From Burkholderiales bacterium (GTDB taxonomy: Bacteria; Pseudomonadota; Gammaproteobacteria; Burkholderiales; Burkholderiaceae_D), in NCBI GenBank assembly GCA_028868455.1, contig JAGWUK010000106.1, forward strand, positions 1 to 8,211: DNA of 8,211 bases, given 5' to 3'. The notes under the pieces were generated by a model. It saw only the letters and a program-made list of their open reading frames with translations. It did not search any database and had not been told where the DNA came from. The position numbers and the translations under genes are program-made. This document shows, one piece after another, positions 5,852-8,211 of the stretch. The stretch's first letter is position 1; each line of letters begins with the position of its first letter.

Positions 5852-6499
5852 ATGAGCACAAGCAAACGAAACATCATTGCGCAGCTGGCGCAAATCCGCG
5901 TCCTGCCTATTCTGGTGACGGACAATATCGATCAGGCGATACGCTGCGTCACGGCGTTGGCAGAAAATGGCTTGCCAGCCGTCGAAATTACCCTGCGCAC
6001 GCCGAATGCAATGAATGTGCTGCGCGAAGTGGTCAAAGCCTGCCCCACCGTCACGGTTGGCGCGGGCACGATCCTGACGCAGGCGCAATTGGTCGCTGTT
6101 AAAGAAACTGGTGCCGCTTTCGGTATCAGCCCCGGCATTACACCAACGCTGGCCAAGGTGGCGGCAGAGTCAGGCTTGCCATATTTTCCTGGTGTCGGCG
6201 GTGCCAGCGACCTGATGCTGGCGCTGGAACACGGTTTCGATGTGGTGAAGCTTTTTCCTTCCGACGTTGTTGGCAGTACCAAGATGGCAAAAGCATTGGG
6301 TGGCCCTTTCCCTGATGTGCGCTTTTGCCTGACCGGCGGCGTTACCGTGGAAGCGACGCCGCAGTTGCTGCAACAGTCGAATGTCCTGTGCGTCGGCGGT
6401 TCATGGATGTGCCCGGCAGCGCTGATTAACGCCAATGACTGGGCGGCGATTGGCGTGCTGGCAGCCGCTGCCGCTGCCGCTGCAGCAGGAAAAAAATAA
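5852..6499 (+). CDS. eda: KDPG aldolase (2-dehydro-3-deoxy-phosphogluconate aldolase)
   Basis: Eda cleaves KDPG to pyruvate and glyceraldehyde 3-phosphate, the last ED step, as a class I (Schiff base) aldolase. The 215-residue (beta/alpha)8-barrel protein carries Glu45 and Arg49 in PAVEITLRTP and the Schiff-base Lys133 in VVKLFPSD, the same numbers as in the E. coli enzyme. The phosphate-binding GISPG is at 91-95 and FCLTGG at 158-163. The substrate-loop stretch FPGVGGASDLM replaces the E. coli-like IPGISTVSELM, which is normal variation. A TTG at 5813 opens the frame earlier, but ATG 5852 has AGAGAG just upstream and gives a standard N-terminus. The C-terminus is unusual: nine alanines (204-212), then GKK. 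It follows edd after a 63-bp gap with a hairpin, and an AT-rich dyad overlaps its stop codon. Confidence 0.97.
   Translation: MSTSKRNIIAQLAQIRVLPILVTDNIDQAIRCVTALAENGLPAVEITLRTPNAMNVLREVVKACPTVTVGAGTILTQAQLVAVKETGAAFGISPGITPTLAKVAAESGLPYFPGVGGASDLMLALEHGFDVVKLFPSDVVGSTKMAKALGGPFPDVRFCLTGGVTVEATPQLLQQSNVLCVGGSWMCPAALINANDWAAIGVLAAAAAAAAAGKK
6464..6481 (+). repeat. Three tandem GCCGCT hexamers encoding part of the Eda alanine tail
   Basis: GCCGCT occurs three times in a row, flanked by GCA and GCC/GCA codons, together giving nine alanines. This is a short in-frame microsatellite. Each unit change would add or remove two alanines without a frameshift. Confidence 0.8.
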
Positions 6500-6519
6500 T
6501 ATACTGGGTATAGTATATT
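6498..6519 (+). terminator. AT-rich dyad overlapping the eda stop codon
   Basis: AATATACT (6498-6505) pairs with AGTATATT (6512-6519) around GGGTAT, and two further T residues follow. As a terminator it is weak, with a mostly A-T stem and a short T-tract. Overlapping register TATAC-TGG-GTATA (6500-6512) offers a competing fold. It could instead be a protein-binding site for pgi control. Whether pgi is read from the edd-eda message depends on how leaky this is. Confidence 0.35.
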
Positions 6520-6612
6520 TTAAGGTCGCAGATATTACGCGCGCTTTAGGCATAAAAACTTGCATACTCCCTGAAATTTGATCATTCTCTAAGCAAAGTT
6601 AATAGCAAGATC

Positions 6613-8211
6613 ATGGCTACTTCCGTTTCCCGTACTCCGCTCTGGTGCCTGTTGCAGCAACGTGCAACCAATTTGCCCAGCCTGAAAGAATTGTTCCGCG
6701 CTGATCCGCAGCGCTTCACGCATTTTTCAGCATCCGCTTGCGGCATTTTGCTGGATTACTCCAAGCAGCGCATCGACACCACCGCCAAGTTGAATTTGCT
6801 TGCGCTGGCGAGGCAGCAGCAAGTGGAGTCGCGTCGCGACGCGATGTTGCGCGGTGAAGCGATTAATCACACGGAAAACCGTGCCGTCCTGCATACCGTC
6901 TTGCGTTTGCCGAAAGGGGAAGCGTTTTACCTGAATGGCGAAAATATCGCTGCTGATGTGCATCAGGTACTGGCACAAATGCGCCATTTCAGCGACGCCG
7001 TACGGGAAGGGCGCTGGCATGGTTATACCGGCAAAGCCATCCGCACCATCGTGAATATCGGTATCGGCGGCTCTGATCTTGGTCCGCAAATGGCTTGCAT
7101 CGCGCTGGCACCGTGGTCGCAAAAAAACCTGTCCCTGCATTTTGTCTCGAACGTTGACGGACGTCATGTCGCCGACGCACTCAAAAATGCCGACCCGGAA
7201 ACGACACTGTTCGTGGTGGCGTCCAAGACCTTTACCACGATGGAAACGCTGACAAATGCGCGCACCGCGCGGGAATGGATGCTGGCGCATGGTTGCCCGG
7301 CAGAGAAAATCTGCCAGCATTTCGTGGCACTGAGTACCAATGTCAAAGCCGCAGCTGAATTCGGCATCGCACCGGAAAATGTTTTTCCGTTCTGGAACTG
7401 GGCGGGTGGGCGCTATTCCATGTGGAGTGCGATCGGGTTATCGATTGCCTTGTATGTCGGCATGGATTGTTTTGAAGAAATGCTGGCGGGTGCGCACGAA
7501 ATGGACCTGCATTTTGCACAGGCGCCACTGGAACAGAATTTGCCCGTATTGATGGCCCTGATCGGCGTCTGGAATATCAACTTCCTCGGTCTGCAAGCCT
7601 TGTCGATCGCGCCTTACCATCAACGCATGACGCGTGTACCCGCCTATCTGCAACAGCTGGAAATGGAAAGCAATGGCAAGTCTGTCACGCGTGAAGGTCA
7701 ACGCGTCGACTACACCACCTCGCCGATCTTGTTCGGCGAAGCCGGTACCAATGGTCAGCATGCGTATTTTCAATTGTTGCATCAGGGCGCGACGATTATC
7801 CCTACCGATTTTATCGTGGTCGCTGACGACGATGCCGGATTGCCGGGACACAATCAGGCTTTGCTGGCGAATTGTTTTGCGCAATCAAAAGCCATGGCGA
7901 TGGGGAAAAATATCGACGAAGTCCGTGCCGAGCTCGGCAACCTGCCAGAAAAAGCGCTGGCACCACGCGTGTTTGAAGGCAATCGTCCGACCTCGACACT
8001 GTTGCTTGACTCCCTCACGCCACGTTCACTTGGCGCATTAATTGCCTTGTACGAACACAAAGTGTTTGTGCAATCAGTGATCTGGGACATCAACGCTTTC
8101 GATCAGTGGGGCGTGGAACTCGGTAAATCGCTGGCGCAGCAATTGATCAGCCTTGATCCTGCCGCCGTCAAGGAAGAATATGACAGCTCCACACGCGGTT
8201 TACTGCAGGCC
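6613..8211 (+). CDS. pgi: Glucose-6-phosphate isomerase, C-terminus cut by the window edge
   Basis: Pgi interconverts glucose 6-phosphate and fructose 6-phosphate in the cytosol. The frame is open from ATG 6613 to the end of the window (533 codons); family members of this type have about 550, so only the last few residues are missing. Motifs in order are VNIGIGGSDLGPQM (147-160) and SKTFTTMETLTNA (204-216), the first family signature NWAGGRYSMWSAIGL with Arg267, catalytic Glu352 in MESNGK, His383 in GTNGQHAYF, and the second signature INAFDQWGVELGK with Lys505. The ribosome site is poor (AGCAAGA) and no better upstream start exists in frame. It follows eda after 113 bp with the same direction. 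A separate promoter in that gap is possible but none is convincing. Next to zwf/edd/eda it suggests recycling of fructose 6-phosphate into the ED route. Confidence 0.96.
   Translation, partial: MATSVSRTPLWCLLQQRATNLPSLKELFRADPQRFTHFSASACGILLDYSKQRIDTTAKLNLLALARQQQVESRRDAMLRGEAINHTENRAVLHTVLRLPKGEAFYLNGENIAADVHQVLAQMRHFSDAVREGRWHGYTGKAIRTIVNIGIGGSDLGPQMACIALAPWSQKNLSLHFVSNVDGRHVADALKNADPETTLFVVASKTFTTMETLTNARTAREWMLAHGCPAEKICQHFVALSTNVKAAAEFGIAPENVFPFWNWAGGRYSMWSAIGLSIALYVGMDCFEEMLAGAHEMDLHFAQAPLEQNLPVLMALIGVWNINFLGLQALSIAPYHQRMTRVPAYLQQLEMESNGKSVTREGQRVDYTTSPILFGEAGTNGQHAYFQLLHQGATIIPTDFIVVADDDAGLPGHNQALLANCFAQSKAMAMGKNIDEVRAELGNLPEKALAPRVFEGNRPTSTLLLDSLTPRSLGALIALYEHKVFVQSVIWDINAFDQWGVELGKSLAQQLISLDPAAVKEEYDSSTRGLLQA

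Noticed and set aside
6727..7320. 197-aa minus-strand frame antisense to pgi
   Set aside because: It lies inside the intact pgi reading frame, is rich in His/Arg/Gln as expected of a shadow frame, and has no recognisable motif.

Overview
The window is a central-carbon gene block built around the Entner-Doudoroff (ED) pathway. It carries zwf, pgl and hexR on the minus strand and edd, eda and pgi on the plus strand, transcribed away from a shared ~490-bp control region. A partial HDOD-domain gene lies at the left edge. Every complete protein is full length with its catalytic residues intact, so this looks like core chromosome rather than an accessory island. Gene order, protein style and a moderate GC content (about 50-55% by eye in the genes, with AT-rich gaps) suggest a betaproteobacterium of the Burkholderiales. 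An Oxalobacteraceae-like genome such as the moderate-GC Herminiimonas/Janthinobacterium group is my best guess. That placement is inference, not a database result.

Layout. 1-233 (minus): N-terminal part of an HDOD signalling protein. 234-398: gap with three short dyads. 399-1304 (minus): hexR, RpiR-family regulator. 1308-1988 (minus): pgl. 1996-3456 (minus): zwf. 3457-3949: divergent control region with a 101-bp element bounded by perfect 16-bp inverted repeats (MITE-like, 28 bp upstream of the zwf start codon), a candidate extended -10 for zwf, and a candidate promoter plus palindrome for edd. 3950-5788 (plus): edd. 5789-5851: gap holding a strong hairpin followed by a T-run. 5852-6499 (plus): eda, ending in a nine-alanine tail. 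6498-6519: AT-rich dyad overlapping the eda stop codon. 6613-8211 (plus): pgi, running off the right edge with 533 codons visible.

How they work together. Zwf oxidises glucose 6-phosphate to 6-phosphogluconolactone, Pgl hydrolyses it to 6-phosphogluconate, Edd dehydrates that to KDPG, and Eda cleaves KDPG to pyruvate and glyceraldehyde 3-phosphate. Pgi interconverts fructose 6-phosphate and glucose 6-phosphate, so hexose phosphate made by gluconeogenesis can re-enter at Zwf (a cyclic ED arrangement). HexR is expected to repress both arms until KDPG accumulates. It is the last gene of one operon it probably controls. No glucokinase, gluconate kinase or sugar transporter is visible.

I see no clearly new biological system. 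The points most worth a second look are the MITE-like element in the zwf leader, the hairpin/T-run between edd and eda, the candidate operators in the control region, and the stand-alone HexR in a slot where Burkholderia usually carries a glucokinase-HexR fusion.
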